34,449 nt of DNA from Oscillospiraceae bacterium (lineage in GTDB: Bacteria > Bacillota > Clostridia > Oscillospirales > Oscillospiraceae), in NCBI GenBank assembly GCA_017938625.1, contig JAGBBD010000058.1:1-34449 (forward strand), given 5' to 3'. Below, in pieces: positions 1 to 7,478 of the stretch. The notes under the pieces were generated by a model, which saw only the letters and a list, made by a program, of their open reading frames with translations, did not search any database and had not been told where the DNA came from. The translations under genes were made by a program, and so were the position numbers. Each line of letters starts with the position of its first letter. Position 1 is the stretch's first letter.

Positions 1-359
1 ATCGTGTACTGCCGGGACTGTTTATAGACAGCAGTGAGCCGGGGGCAGCGCAGGCATTGGATGTGGCAGCCCGGTATCTGGTGAATATGATCTTGAGCCT
101 GCCTGTTCTGTATCTGGTCTATGTCCACAGAAGTGCTCTGCAGGGCACAGGCAATTCCTCGTGGTCGCTGATCTCCGGTATTTTTGAAGCCTTGAGCCGC
201 GTGGTCATGGCAAAGCTGTTCTTTGTTCTGTATGGCACGGCGGTGCTTTTCTGGACAGAGCCGTTTGCGTGGCTGACTGCATGGGTCTTTGTGCTGGTGC
301 CGTACTTATTTTATCAAAAAAAGCGTCTTGTCATGACGCAGAAGGAGAATGCTATATGA
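1..359 (+). CDS. MATE family efflux transporter, C-terminal part (5' end outside window)
   Basis: The open frame runs in from the left edge (frame starting at base 3) and ends with TGA at 357-359, so only about 118 C-terminal residues are visible. They are strongly hydrophobic and read as the last helices of a MATE (multi antimicrobial extrusion) transporter: a helix followed by RSALQGTGNSSW, the loop seen before the final helices of MATE proteins, then two more hydrophobic spans and a basic tail (QKKRLVM). MATE proteins are inner-membrane Na+ or H+ coupled drug/metabolite exporters; the substrate cannot be told from this fragment. The stop overlaps the ATGATG start of the next gene, so the two are probably co-transcribed. 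Family call is fairly secure, specificity unknown. Confidence 0.75.
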   Translation, partial: RVLPGLFIDSSEPGAAQALDVAARYLVNMILSLPVLYLVYVHRSALQGTGNSSWSLISGIFEALSRVVMAKLFFVLYGTAVLFWTEPFAWLTAWVFVLVPYLFYQKKRLVMTQKENAI

Positions 360-1156
360 TGAATGTTACTGTTGTGCAGCCGAACTATTTTTCCGGATCT
401 TCCCCCGATGGCCCCATTGCGGAGTTTCTGCTGCAGGAAATGAAAAAGGTCAAAGCAGGAGATTTGATCGTCCTGCCGGAATATTCCAACGCAGGCGGTC
501 TTTCTGATGCCGAGCGCGAGATCGCTGCCATGTCCAGAGCCGGGGAAATGCTGGTGCAGGCAGCTGCGACAGCCAAGGAAAAGTCTGCCTATGTGGTCAT
601 CAATGTGCTGGAAGAGCGGGACGGAAAGAGGAGAAACAGCACCTATTTGTTTGACAGAAACGGAAACACAGCCTTTGTCTATGACAAGATCCATCTGCCG
701 CCCTCCGAGCTGGCGCTGGATGTTACCCGCGGCAGCGGTGCATGCTTCTGTGAACTGGACGGACTGCGCTTTGGCTTTATGACCTGCTATGATGTCTACT
801 ATAGCGAGCAGCTGGAAGCCATTGCTGCACAGAAACCGGATATCGTGCTGATTCCCGGCTATCAGAGAGGAGAGCGCACAGATATCATCCGCGCGCAGGC
901 AAAGCTGGCAGCCTTCCGCTGCAATGCCTATGTTGCAAGATCCTCTTATTCCATGAACAGCGATGAACGTGGCGGCTGCTCCATGATCGTTGCACCCGAT
1001 GGTCAGATTCTCAAGGATATGGGTAAGGAAGTGGGCAGCATCAGCGCCCAAATTGATCCCATATGGAAGTATATGCGCACAGCCGGCTTTGGCTGCGGCA
1101 TGGTACGAAACGATGATTTTATCTCTGTCGGTCTTTGCCCGGAGCTGTTTCGCTGA
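356..1156 (+). CDS. Carbon-nitrogen hydrolase (nitrilase superfamily)
   Basis: A 266-residue cytosolic enzyme of the nitrilase/amidase superfamily. The catalytic Glu-Lys-Cys triad is visible: Glu42 in LPEYS, Lys111 in DKIHL and Cys144 in TCYDVYY. Length matches a stand-alone single-domain member (about 260-290 residues). Such enzymes hydrolyse amides or nitriles, for example omega-amides or N-carbamoyl compounds; substrate is not predictable here. Start chosen at the ATG overlapping the MATE stop (ATGA), with GAAGGAGAAT six bases upstream; a second in-frame ATG follows immediately. The overlap suggests translational coupling, perhaps linking export and hydrolysis of the same compound, but that is inference. 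No terminator is obvious after the stop. Confidence 0.88.
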   Translation: MMNVTVVQPNYFSGSSPDGPIAEFLLQEMKKVKAGDLIVLPEYSNAGGLSDAEREIAAMSRAGEMLVQAAATAKEKSAYVVINVLEERDGKRRNSTYLFDRNGNTAFVYDKIHLPPSELALDVTRGSGACFCELDGLRFGFMTCYDVYYSEQLEAIAAQKPDIVLIPGYQRGERTDIIRAQAKLAAFRCNAYVARSSYSMNSDERGGCSMIVAPDGQILKDMGKEVGSISAQIDPIWKYMRTAGFGCGMVRNDDFISVGLCPELFR

Positions 1157-1228
1157 CCCCCTTTTTTAAAAGAGAAAAACGTGAGTTAGAATCATGTGAA
1201 GTATCATAAACTATGGAGGTAGCCTCAT

Positions 1229-1251
1229 GACATTTGTCGAGTGACAATGTC
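1229..1251 (+). other. Small hairpin in the leader before the RyR-domain gene
   Basis: GACATT-t-GTC, loop GAGT, then GAC-AATGTC: a nine-pair stem with a one-base bulge. It begins inside a five-codon reading frame (ATG at 1227, preceded by GGAGGT) and ends over the ATG of a 31-codon frame (1247-1342). There is no T-run, so it is not a terminator. Purpose unknown; it may be leader structure or chance. Confidence 0.4.
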
Positions 1252-1358
1252 TACGCTCCAAATTCTCATCACCGATCTTCTGGACATGAGCCGGGAGAAG
1301 TTTGAGAAAACCATCAAGAACCTATGGACCCGTACCGTATAACGGAAAGGAGCAGCCT

Positions 1359-1640
1359 ATGTATAAACCGGATCCGGTCTGCACGGATCATATTACCCTG
1401 CCTGTCGAGCTGCAGCAGCTGATGGAGCAGATCGCGGAGAATGTCCATGAAAACTGGGCAGCAGGACGCATTGCCGATGGTTGGATCTATGGTGCGGTGC
1501 GTGATGATGAAAAGAAGACAACACCTTGTCTTGTGCCCTATGATCAGCTCAGCGAAGAGGAAAAGGAATATGACCGCGTGACTGCGGCACAGACCTTAAA
1601 GCTGATTCTGTCTCTTGGATATGAACTGAAGAAAGTATAA
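1359..1640 (+). CDS. Small RyR-domain protein
   Basis: A 93-residue soluble protein that is essentially one RyR domain (Pfam RyR, the repeat first described in ryanodine receptors). Typical stretches are ENVHENWAAGRIADGW, YGAVRDDEKKTTPCLVPYD and the C-terminal helix TLKLILSLGYEL. Bacterial stand-alone RyR proteins occur in many gut bacteria and phages; their function is not established, though a nucleotide-related ligand role has been discussed. Start at 1359 is supported by AAAGGAG seven bases upstream; an upstream in-frame start at 1302 lacks such a site. It lies alone between a 200-base leader and a strong terminator, so it appears to be its own transcription unit. Confidence 0.85.
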   Translation: MYKPDPVCTDHITLPVELQQLMEQIAENVHENWAAGRIADGWIYGAVRDDEKKTTPCLVPYDQLSEEEKEYDRVTAAQTLKLILSLGYELKKV

Positions 1641-1678
1641 AAGAACTGCCGCATCCACGCAGGATGCGGCAGTTCTTT
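1640..1678. terminator. Bidirectional rho-independent terminator
   Basis: Perfect 17-pair stem AAAGAACTGCCGCATCC / GGATGCGGCAGTTCTTT with a five-base loop. It follows the RyR gene directly and also ends the convergent feo operon, whose last stop codon (1678-1680) touches the right arm. Confidence 0.9.
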
Positions 1679-1836
1679 TATTTGTCTTTGCGATGGCAGG
1701 TACATTCACGTTTTCCGCAGGAATCGCCGTATGGACAGCCGATGCATTTTGCACCGCTCTTTTTGGCTTTGATCACATACGCAGCAGCGGCAGCGATGAT
1801 GACCAGTACGAGTACAATTACAAAAAATGTTGTCAT
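1678..1836 (-). CDS. FeoB-associated Cys-rich membrane protein
   Basis: A 52-residue protein: an N-terminal single transmembrane helix (residues 3-20, VIVLVLVIIAAAAAY) followed by a short basic tail with cysteines 31, 34, 40, 45 and 47 (CIGCPYGDSCGKRECTC). This is the layout of the FeoB-associated Cys-rich membrane protein family, small partners found directly after feoB in Firmicutes; a role in handling iron at the FeoB pore is presumed, not proven. It starts four bases after the feoB stop. The stop codon abuts the operon terminator. Confidence 0.88.
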   Translation of the reverse strand: MTTFFVIVLVLVIIAAAAAYVIKAKKSGAKCIGCPYGDSCGKRECTCHRKDK

Positions 1837-1840
1837 AGGC

Positions 1841-3835
1841 TTATTTCTTCAGAGCATACTCTGCATTCAATTCACGATTGGTTTTTGCGATCAAGGCGAT
1901 CACAATGGCGACAAACACGATCACAGCGATCAGACCACCCCAAAAGCCGGCAGCTACAGTTCCTGTGGTGATCAGCGTGCCGATCTGATGAACCAGATAG
2001 CCCATGGTGAAGCCAACACCCAACTGCAGGCAGATGCCGCCCCAGAGCCACTTGCCGCTCTTCATTTCTGCGTTCATTGCGCCAATGGCAGCGAAGCAGG
2101 GAGGGGTGTAGAGGTTGAACATCAGATAAGCCAGAGCAGCGACCTTGGTGATAGCGATGATGCCGGCAACTTCCGTGCCAGCGCCTTCCATCAGTGCCAG
2201 CTCTTCGGTGTTAATCAGGTTTTCAAGACCAACAAAGCACACAGCCAAAGTGCCGACCACGTTTTCCTTGGCAATGAAGCCGGTCACAGCGGCGGCAGCC
2301 AGCTGCCAGCTGAGCACACCGACAATGGGCACCAGCAGGTAGGCGAAGGGAGAAGCGATGCTTGCCAGAATGGAGACATCGGCAGTCTCAGCGATCTGGA
2401 AGCTCCAGGTGAAGGACTGCATGATCTGTACTGCGGTGTTGCACAGCAGAATGATGGTAGCAGCTTTGACGATGTATGCCCAACCGCGGGAGCACATGGA
2501 CAGGAACGCACGCTTCAAACTGGGCAGCTTGTATTCGGGCAGTTCAATGATGAAGAAGGACTTTCTTGCTTTGTGACCTGCGATCTTGTTGACCAGCAGA
2601 GCGCCCAGGAAAATCAGTGCAATGCCGCACAGATACATAACGGTGCTGACCCAACCAGCATTGTCAAAGAAAGCGCCGGCGATCAGAGCAATGACAGGGA
2701 TCTTGGCACCGCAGGGCATGAAGGGAGTCAACATGGCAGTGGCTCTGCGCTCACGTTCATTGCGGATGGTGCGGCTTGCCATGACACCGGGGATGGCGCA
2801 GCCAACGCCGATGACAAAGGGAATGACAGACTTGCCGGACAGACCGACTTTCTTGAAGATCGGATCAAGAACAACGGTCACGCGGGACATATAGCCGCAG
2901 TCTTCCAACAGCGCCAGCAGGAAGTACATGACCATGACCAGAGGCAGGAAGCCGATGACGGCGATGACACCGCCGATGATGCCATCGACCAGTAATGCCT
3001 GCACGATGGGAGCAGCGCCGGAGACCAGTTCACCGACCCAACCCTGGAAGAGTTCAAGCCATGCGACCAGAGTATCTGCCACAAAGGGGCCGACCCAGAC
3101 CTGAGAGATCTGGAAGACCAGATACATGACAACGGCAAAGATCAAAATGCCGCCCACAGGATTGGTCAGAACAGCATCGATCTTGTCCTGATAGTTCTTG
3201 TCTTTGGTCTTGATCTTGCGTTTTTCCACCTTGGCAACGATCTGATTGACAAATTCAAAGCGCTTACGGTCTGCTTCCACCACAGCCTTCTTGTCGGTCA
3301 GATCAATGTCATCCTGCACATAGGGGGCGCGTTGCCCCTTGCCCACCAGCGCCACGGCTGCAGAGATGGCTTCCTTCAGACCTTCATTGGAGGTGGAAAC
3401 AGTCTCCACAACAGGGCAGCCCAACTTTTCGGAGAGCAGCGCCACATCAATGATGGTCTGCTTCTTTTCGTTCACGTCTGCCTTGTTCAGCGCCACGACC
3501 ACGGGGATACTCAGCTCCAGCAGCTGGGTGGTAAAGAACAGGCTGCGGCTGAGATTGGTGGCATCTACGATGTTGATGATCGCATCGGGGTTTTCGTTCT
3601 TCACATAGGAGCTGGTGATGGACTCCTCAGAGGTGAAGGGGGACATGGAGTAGGCACCGGGCAGATCCACGGCGATCAGATTTTCCGCTTCACCGCAGAA
3701 AACCTTCTTGATGGGGTGTTCTTTCTTTTCAACGGTAACGCCTGCCCAGTTGCCGACCTTCTCGTTTTTGCCGGTCAGGGCATTGTACATGGTGGTCTTG
3801 CCGCTGTTGGGGTTACCTGTCAGGGCAATTCTCAT
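1841..3835 (-). CDS. feoB: Ferrous iron transporter FeoB
   Basis: 664-residue inner-membrane Fe(II) transporter. The N-terminal G domain shows G1 GNPNSGKTT (residues 7-15), the VGNWAGVTVEKKE switch region, G3 DLPG (57-60) and G4 NKAD (117-120). A helical linker then leads to a polytopic C-terminal half with two Gate-type regions, including VIPFVIGVGCAIPGVMASRT. Length is normal for the shorter Firmicutes FeoB. Start ATG at 3835 has a strong AGGAGG nine bases upstream. It lies 121 bases after feoA, and that gap carries a dyad matching one upstream of feoA, so feoB may be controlled both with and separately from feoA. Function is confident. Confidence 0.97.
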   Translation of the reverse strand: MRIALTGNPNSGKTTMYNALTGKNEKVGNWAGVTVEKKEHPIKKVFCGEAENLIAVDLPGAYSMSPFTSEESITSSYVKNENPDAIINIVDATNLSRSLFFTTQLLELSIPVVVALNKADVNEKKQTIIDVALLSEKLGCPVVETVSTSNEGLKEAISAAVALVGKGQRAPYVQDDIDLTDKKAVVEADRKRFEFVNQIVAKVEKRKIKTKDKNYQDKIDAVLTNPVGGILIFAVVMYLVFQISQVWVGPFVADTLVAWLELFQGWVGELVSGAAPIVQALLVDGIIGGVIAVIGFLPLVMVMYFLLALLEDCGYMSRVTVVLDPIFKKVGLSGKSVIPFVIGVGCAIPGVMASRTIRNERERRATAMLTPFMPCGAKIPVIALIAGAFFDNAGWVSTVMYLCGIALIFLGALLVNKIAGHKARKSFFIIELPEYKLPSLKRAFLSMCSRGWAYIVKAATIILLCNTAVQIMQSFTWSFQIAETADVSILASIASPFAYLLVPIVGVLSWQLAAAAVTGFIAKENVVGTLAVCFVGLENLINTEELALMEGAGTEVAGIIAITKVAALAYLMFNLYTPPCFAAIGAMNAEMKSGKWLWGGICLQLGVGFTMGYLVHQIGTLITTGTVAAGFWGGLIAVIVFVAIVIALIAKTNRELNAEYALKK

Positions 3836-3894
3836 TTTTATTCCTCCTGATTTTGTTTCTGGTTATTTTACAGCAAAGGCTGATAAAATATGAC

Positions 3895-3912
3895 AGTTAG
3901 TTGCGGCTAACT
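3895..3912. promoter_or_regulatory. Candidate metalloregulator operator between feoA and feoB
   Basis: Perfect dyad AGTTAG-TTGCGG-CTAACT. On the minus strand it reads TTAG-N6-CTAACT, the same pattern as the site upstream of feoA. DtxR/IdeR/MntR-type boxes are built from similar TTAG/CTAA half-sites, so an iron- or manganese-sensing repressor is plausible. Confidence 0.55.
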
Positions 3913-3956
3913 CAAACTCAAAAAAACGATCAGCAGACCGTTTTCTTCCGAAAAAC

Positions 3957-4172
3957 TCAGGCAACGATGATGGCATCGGCAAGCTGATTGTCGATGTTGT
4001 AGCGTCCGTCCTTGATGGATACGGTGCAGCCGCCTTTACGGCGGGAGACCACGGTGATGGGCTCACCGCTGTAGCATCCGAGAGAGAACAAAAACGCATC
4101 AAGCTCTTCATCGTCTGTTTTGATCCGCTGAACGATATATTCTTTGCCTTCTGTTGCTTCCGTCAGTTTCAT
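3957..4172 (-). CDS. feoA: FeoA, accessory protein for ferrous iron uptake
   Basis: A 71-residue cytosolic SH3-like protein of the FeoA family (KLTEATEGKEYIV at the start, LFSLGCYSGEPITVVSRRKGG in the middle, ADAIIVA at the end). FeoA binds or stimulates FeoB. Start chosen at the ATG at 4172, which has GCAGGTG with six-base spacing; a GTG three codons upstream (4181) has no good ribosome site. First gene of feoA-feoB-Cys-rich protein, preceded by a promoter and dyad. Confidence 0.9.
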   Translation of the reverse strand: MKLTEATEGKEYIVQRIKTDDEELDAFLFSLGCYSGEPITVVSRRKGGCTVSIKDGRYNIDNQLADAIIVA

Positions 4173-4192
4173 GGGTTTCACCTGCTTGAAAG

Positions 4193-4206
4193 TTAGTCTT
4201 GACTAA
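4193..4206. promoter_or_regulatory. Candidate metalloregulator operator upstream of feoA
   Basis: Dyad TTAGTC-TT-GACTAA between the predicted promoter and the feoA start. On the minus strand it fits TTAG-N6-CTAACT, shared exactly with the site at 3895-3912. It sits at about the expected transcription start, where a bound repressor would block initiation. Confidence 0.6.
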
Positions 4207-4215
4207 TCCTTCAAA

Positions 4216-4244
4216 ATATTAACACCGCATCCAACCTTTGTCAA
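4216..4244 (-). promoter_or_regulatory. Promoter of the feo operon
   Basis: On the minus strand, TTGACA (4239-4244), 17 bases, TAATAT (4216-4221). The -35 is perfect and the -10 matches four of six. The operator dyad begins ten bases downstream of the -10. Confidence 0.65.
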
Positions 4245-4275
4245 GAGGATATTCACATTTTTCTGTCATAAAAAA

Positions 4276-4301
4276 ATACCTCCGGCAGTAACCGGAGGTA
4301 T
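4276..4301 (-). terminator. Rho-independent terminator of the ECF S-component gene
   Basis: Perfect stem ATACCTCCGG / CCGGAGGTAT with a six-base loop, followed on the minus strand by seven T residues, seven bases after the stop codon. Confidence 0.88.
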
Positions 4302-4308
4302 GAACGGA

Positions 4309-4851
4309 TCAGTCATCTTTTGGATAACGCTCGGGGATCAGTCTTGCTTTCATCAGGGCAAATACAATGGTGGGGATTAGAATCAGCTGGATCAGAATCC
4401 CGGGCAGACCTGTCACAAAGGAGCCTGTGACCCAAGCTGCCATGGAGTATTCACCGGCAGAGAAAATGAAAGCTTTGGCGATACCGGAGACCACTCTGCC
4501 TGCCAGCATGGCACAGATGAGGCTCAGATAGAGATCGGCATAGAGCTTCTTGGTGCGGATGCCCATAACAAGACCTGCCACAAGACCGTAGACGGCACAT
4601 TCCATGAGCATACCGGGCAGCATACTCGCAGGGGGCATGCCGGTGAACAGATGGGACAGGGCAGGGCCTGCCAGTCCGCACAAAAGGCCGTAAGGCGCGC
4701 CGCAGATCAGACCGCACAGCAATACGGGGATGTGCATGGGCAGATACACGCTGCCTGCGTTGGGAATGGCATGAAACGCTTGAGGAAGAACCACACACAG
4801 CGCGATGCACACAGCAGTCAGGATGGACTTTTTTACAACAGACATTTTCAT
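4309..4851 (-). CDS. ECF transporter S component
   Basis: A 180-residue integral membrane protein with about six hydrophobic spans, matching the general ECF substrate-binding (S) component family. Typical features are the early LPQAFHAIP segment, PMHIPVLLCGLICGAPYG and LFTGMPPASMLPGMLMEC. S components capture a vitamin or metal and dock onto the shared EcfA-EcfA'-EcfT module; the ligand cannot be read from sequence. Start ATG at 4851 is supported by AAAGGAGG; an upstream in-frame ATG at 4884 is unsupported. It is transcribed divergently from ecfA1A2T, implying a dedicated or preferred module. The 160-base divergent region carries a GC-rich inverted repeat. Confidence 0.85.
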   Translation of the reverse strand: MKMSVVKKSILTAVCIALCVVLPQAFHAIPNAGSVYLPMHIPVLLCGLICGAPYGLLCGLAGPALSHLFTGMPPASMLPGMLMECAVYGLVAGLVMGIRTKKLYADLYLSLICAMLAGRVVSGIAKAFIFSAGEYSMAAWVTGSFVTGLPGILIQLILIPTIVFALMKARLIPERYPKDD

Positions 4852-4899
4852 GTTCTTACCTCCTTTTCCTAAAGAATAGCACATAAAAAAGCCGGATGG

Positions 4900-4958
4900 A
4901 AGCCTCCCCGGGGGTTGAAAAATTTTCTTACCTGCCTGTCAATCCCCCGGGGGGGCTT
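4900..4958. repeat. GC-rich inverted-repeat element, copy 1
   Basis: A 59-base element bounded by near-perfect inverted arms of 15 bases: AAGCCTCCCCGGGGG on the left and CCCCCGGGGGGGCTT on the right (one G-T type mismatch). A second copy with the same arms lies at 10620-10723. No transposase and no clear target duplication. It sits between the S component and ecfA1, and its right end overlaps the predicted -35 of the ecf promoter. Confidence 0.7.
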
Positions 4959-4985
4959 ACAAAAGATGCCCTTTTTCGGTATAAT
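4957..4985 (+). promoter_or_regulatory. Promoter of ecfA1A2T
   Basis: TATAAT (4980-4985) is perfect. Seventeen bases upstream is TTACAA (4957-4962), a weak -35 whose first two bases are the end of the inverted-repeat element. Transcription would start about 20 bases before the ecfA1 ATG, giving a short leader. Confidence 0.6.
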
Positions 4986-5012
4986 CATAAAAAATGAGAA
5001 AGGGCGCGTCCT

Positions 5013-5837
5013 ATGATACAGGCAAAGGATCTGACATATTCCTATCGTTTTGAGGGAAGTAAATACAAGACTCTTGACGGCTTTACCCTTTCTGTTAGGT
5101 CGGGAGAGTTTGTGGTCATTCTCGGTCACAACGGCAGCGGCAAGACCACCTTTGCCCGTCATTGTAATGCTTTGCTGCCTATGCAGGGCGGCAGTCTGAC
5201 GGTTTCCGGTATGGATGTCGGGAACAAGAGCTGTTTGTGGGATATTCGCCGCACCTGCGGCATGGTGTTTCAGAACCCGGATAATCAGTTCGTATCCTCC
5301 GTTGTGGAGGAAGATCTGGCGTTCGGTCTTCGCAACTTTGGTGTCCCGGAAGCAGAGATTCCGTTGCGAATCGAAAAGGCGTTGGAGACTGTGGGGATGT
5401 CCGGCTTTGAAAAGCGCTCGCCCCATCTGCTCTCCGGCGGACAGAAGCAGCGTATTGCCATTGCAGGTGTCCTTGCCGTTGAGCCGGAGATTCTTGTTCT
5501 GGATGAAGTCACAGCTATGCTGGATCCTCAGGGGCGCCGCGAGGTGCTTTCAACGGTGCAGCGGCTGCACGAAGAGGGCAAGACCATCGTGATGATCTCT
5601 CACTATATCGAAGAGGCAGTTCTTGCTGACCGTGTGGTCATGGTCCATGACGGCAGGGTGGTGGATGAAGGGCCTCCTGCGGAGATCCTGACCGATATGG
5701 ATGTGCTGCGCCGTGTGGGGATGCTGCCGCCTGTTACGGTGCAGGCATATTACGATCTGAAAGCAGCCGGAGTCAAGCTGGATCTGTGTCCCTTGACCAT
5801 GGAAGCTCTGGTGGAGGAATTATGCCGATCACATTAA
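5013..5837 (+). CDS. ecfA1: ECF transporter ATPase EcfA1
   Basis: 274-residue ABC ATPase of the cobalt/ECF type. Walker A GHNGSGKTT at 38-46, Q-loop FQNPDNQ around 86-92, signature LLSGGQKQR at 139-147, Walker B LVLDE at 161-165, switch His197 in ISHY. FQNPDNQ and the C-terminal extension are typical of EcfA1. After Walker B it has EVTAMLDP where EPTSGLD or ESTAMLDP is usual, a normal variation in this subgroup. It pairs with EcfA2 as a heterodimer below EcfT. The end overlaps ecfA2 by 16 bases. The ATG at 5013 has only a weak ribosome site (AAAGGG). Confidence 0.93.
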   Translation: MIQAKDLTYSYRFEGSKYKTLDGFTLSVRSGEFVVILGHNGSGKTTFARHCNALLPMQGGSLTVSGMDVGNKSCLWDIRRTCGMVFQNPDNQFVSSVVEEDLAFGLRNFGVPEAEIPLRIEKALETVGMSGFEKRSPHLLSGGQKQRIAIAGVLAVEPEILVLDEVTAMLDPQGRREVLSTVQRLHEEGKTIVMISHYIEEAVLADRVVMVHDGRVVDEGPPAEILTDMDVLRRVGMLPPVTVQAYYDLKAAGVKLDLCPLTMEALVEELCRSH

Positions 5838-6679
5838 ATCATGTTTCTTATACTTACGCACCGGGCACAGCCTATGCCACCGGCGCGCTGAACGATGTGA
5901 GCCTAACGATCTCTGACGGCGAGTTTGTCGGCATTATGGGCAAAACAGGCTGCGGAAAGTCTACTCTTATCCAGCTTATCGCAGGACTGCTCACGCCGAC
6001 TTCCGGAACGGTGGAGGTGGATGGCAGGGATATCAACAGCCCATCCTACGACAGATCTTTGCTGCGCCGCCGTGTGGGTGTGGTGTTTCAGCACCCGGAG
6101 CATCAGCTGTTTGAGACCACGGTGGAGCGGGATGTTGCCTTTGGGCTAAAGCATCTCGGATTGTCAAAGGAAGAAAAGCAGCAGGCAGTCCGGCAGGCGC
6201 TGGAGGCAGTTGGGTTTGAGTATGAAACAGTCAAAAATCAATCTCCCTTGAGCTTTTCCGGCGGTGAAAAGCGCCGCTTCGCCATTGCGGGAGTGTTGGC
6301 TGTAAAACCGGGAATCTTGATTTTGGATGAGCCAATCGCAGGTTTGGATCCCCTTGGCAGACAGTCCTTTCTTGCGCTGTTGGATCGCCTGCACGAAGCC
6401 GGAACGACCATCCTTATGATCTCTCACAATGCCGATGCCATAGCGGAGCACGCGCAGCGTGTGGTGGTGCTGGAGCAGGGAAGTCTTCTGATGGATGGAG
6501 AAGCGGGACAGGTGTTGTCTGAGAATACTTTCTTAAAAGAACACGGCATCGGTGTGGGTCAGGCGGCGCAGATCGCCGCGCTTCTGGAAGCCAAAGGCAT
6601 TGCCATGGAGCCGGGAACGGTGCGGTATGATGACCTGCTGCGTCAGATGATCGCCATCGGAAGGAGGCTGCAACAATGA
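5822..6679 (+). CDS. ecfA2: ECF transporter ATPase EcfA2
   Basis: 285-residue partner ATPase. Walker A GKTGCGKST at 40-48, Q-loop FQHPEHQLFE around 89-98 (the FQ.PE.QLFE form is characteristic of EcfA2), signature FSGGEKRR at 145-152, Walker B LILDE at 166-170, GLDP D-loop and SHN switch. Start placed at 5822, with TGGAGGAAT directly upstream inside the end of ecfA1; an earlier in-frame ATG at 5786 lies deeper in ecfA1 and lacks that support. The stop overlaps the ecfT ATG by four bases, so the three genes are tightly coupled. Confidence 0.93.
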   Translation: MPITLNHVSYTYAPGTAYATGALNDVSLTISDGEFVGIMGKTGCGKSTLIQLIAGLLTPTSGTVEVDGRDINSPSYDRSLLRRRVGVVFQHPEHQLFETTVERDVAFGLKHLGLSKEEKQQAVRQALEAVGFEYETVKNQSPLSFSGGEKRRFAIAGVLAVKPGILILDEPIAGLDPLGRQSFLALLDRLHEAGTTILMISHNADAIAEHAQRVVVLEQGSLLMDGEAGQVLSENTFLKEHGIGVGQAAQIAALLEAKGIAMEPGTVRYDDLLRQMIAIGRRLQQ

Positions 6680-7464
6680 GTGTGCTTCCGACCGGACTTT
6701 ATCAACCGGGGCAGTCTGTTCTGCATCGGCTATGTCCGTGGGTCAAGGTGTTGTGTCTGCTCCTGCTCCTTGTTGCGGTGGTCACCACCTCGACCATATG
6801 GGGCTATGTGCTCCTTGCGGTGCTGTGTGCTTGTCTGATCGTCCTGTCCAAGCTGCAGCTGCAGGATGTGTTTTCTTCCGCGTGGCGGCTGCGCTGGTTT
6901 TTTGCGCTGATCTTTTTGATGAATGTGTGCTTCTTTTCACCGGATGATCCTTGGGTCGAGTGGTGGATCTTCACACCGTCCTATGCTGGACTTTTACAGG
7001 CTGTCCATGTGGTATTGCGGGTGTTTCTGCTTTTGGTCATGAGCAATTTGCTCACAGCCACCACAGCGCCCCTTGCCATGACCGATGCCTTCCATGTGCT
7101 GCTTTCGCCTCTGAAGCTGCTGCGTCTGCCTGTGGGACAGATCGCCATGATCCTGTCCGTTGCCATGCAGTTTATCCCCACCCTGTTTGAGGAAGCCGAT
7201 GCCATCCAAAAGGCACAGACAGCGCGGGGCGCACGATTTGACAGCCGCAAGCTGACAGAAAAGGCGGCAGCGGTGCTGCCTTTGGCTGTGCCTATTTTCC
7301 TTGCCGCCTTCAAGCGTGCCGATGAACTGTCCCTTGCCATGGAAGCCAGAGGCTACCGGGCAGGCAGCGGCATGGGCGGAAGATCACAGCATCTCGCGTG
7401 GCGGGATGGTGCAGCATTTGTCCTGTGCGCAGCCCTTTGCGCTGTGCAGCTTTTTATCTTATAA
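6676..7464 (+). CDS. ecfT: ECF transporter transmembrane component EcfT
   Basis: 262-residue membrane protein of the EcfT/CbiQ family. Several N-terminal helices are followed by the cytosolic coupling helices with the two diagnostic Ala-Arg-Gly motifs, AQTARGARF and AMEARGYRAG, which contact the two ATPases. A last helix is at the C terminus. It scaffolds EcfA1-EcfA2 and docks the S component. ATGA overlap with ecfA2. No S component is encoded downstream; the one at 4309-4851 is the nearest candidate, although group II modules also serve S components encoded elsewhere. Confidence 0.93.
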   Translation: MSVLPTGLYQPGQSVLHRLCPWVKVLCLLLLLVAVVTTSTIWGYVLLAVLCACLIVLSKLQLQDVFSSAWRLRWFFALIFLMNVCFFSPDDPWVEWWIFTPSYAGLLQAVHVVLRVFLLLVMSNLLTATTAPLAMTDAFHVLLSPLKLLRLPVGQIAMILSVAMQFIPTLFEEADAIQKAQTARGARFDSRKLTEKAAAVLPLAVPIFLAAFKRADELSLAMEARGYRAGSGMGGRSQHLAWRDGAAFVLCAALCAVQLFIL

Positions 7465-7478
7465 ACTGGGAGAAACCT

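Noticed and set aside
1247-1342. 31-codon frame before the RyR gene
   Set aside because: Only a weak ribosome site, and its start is inside a hairpin. Without conservation evidence it is not listed as a gene, but it is mentioned as a finding.
1664-2995. 443-codon plus-strand open frame
   Set aside because: It lies wholly antisense to feoB and its small partner, has low-complexity His/Gln/Asp composition typical of reverse-strand shadow frames, and no ribosome site.
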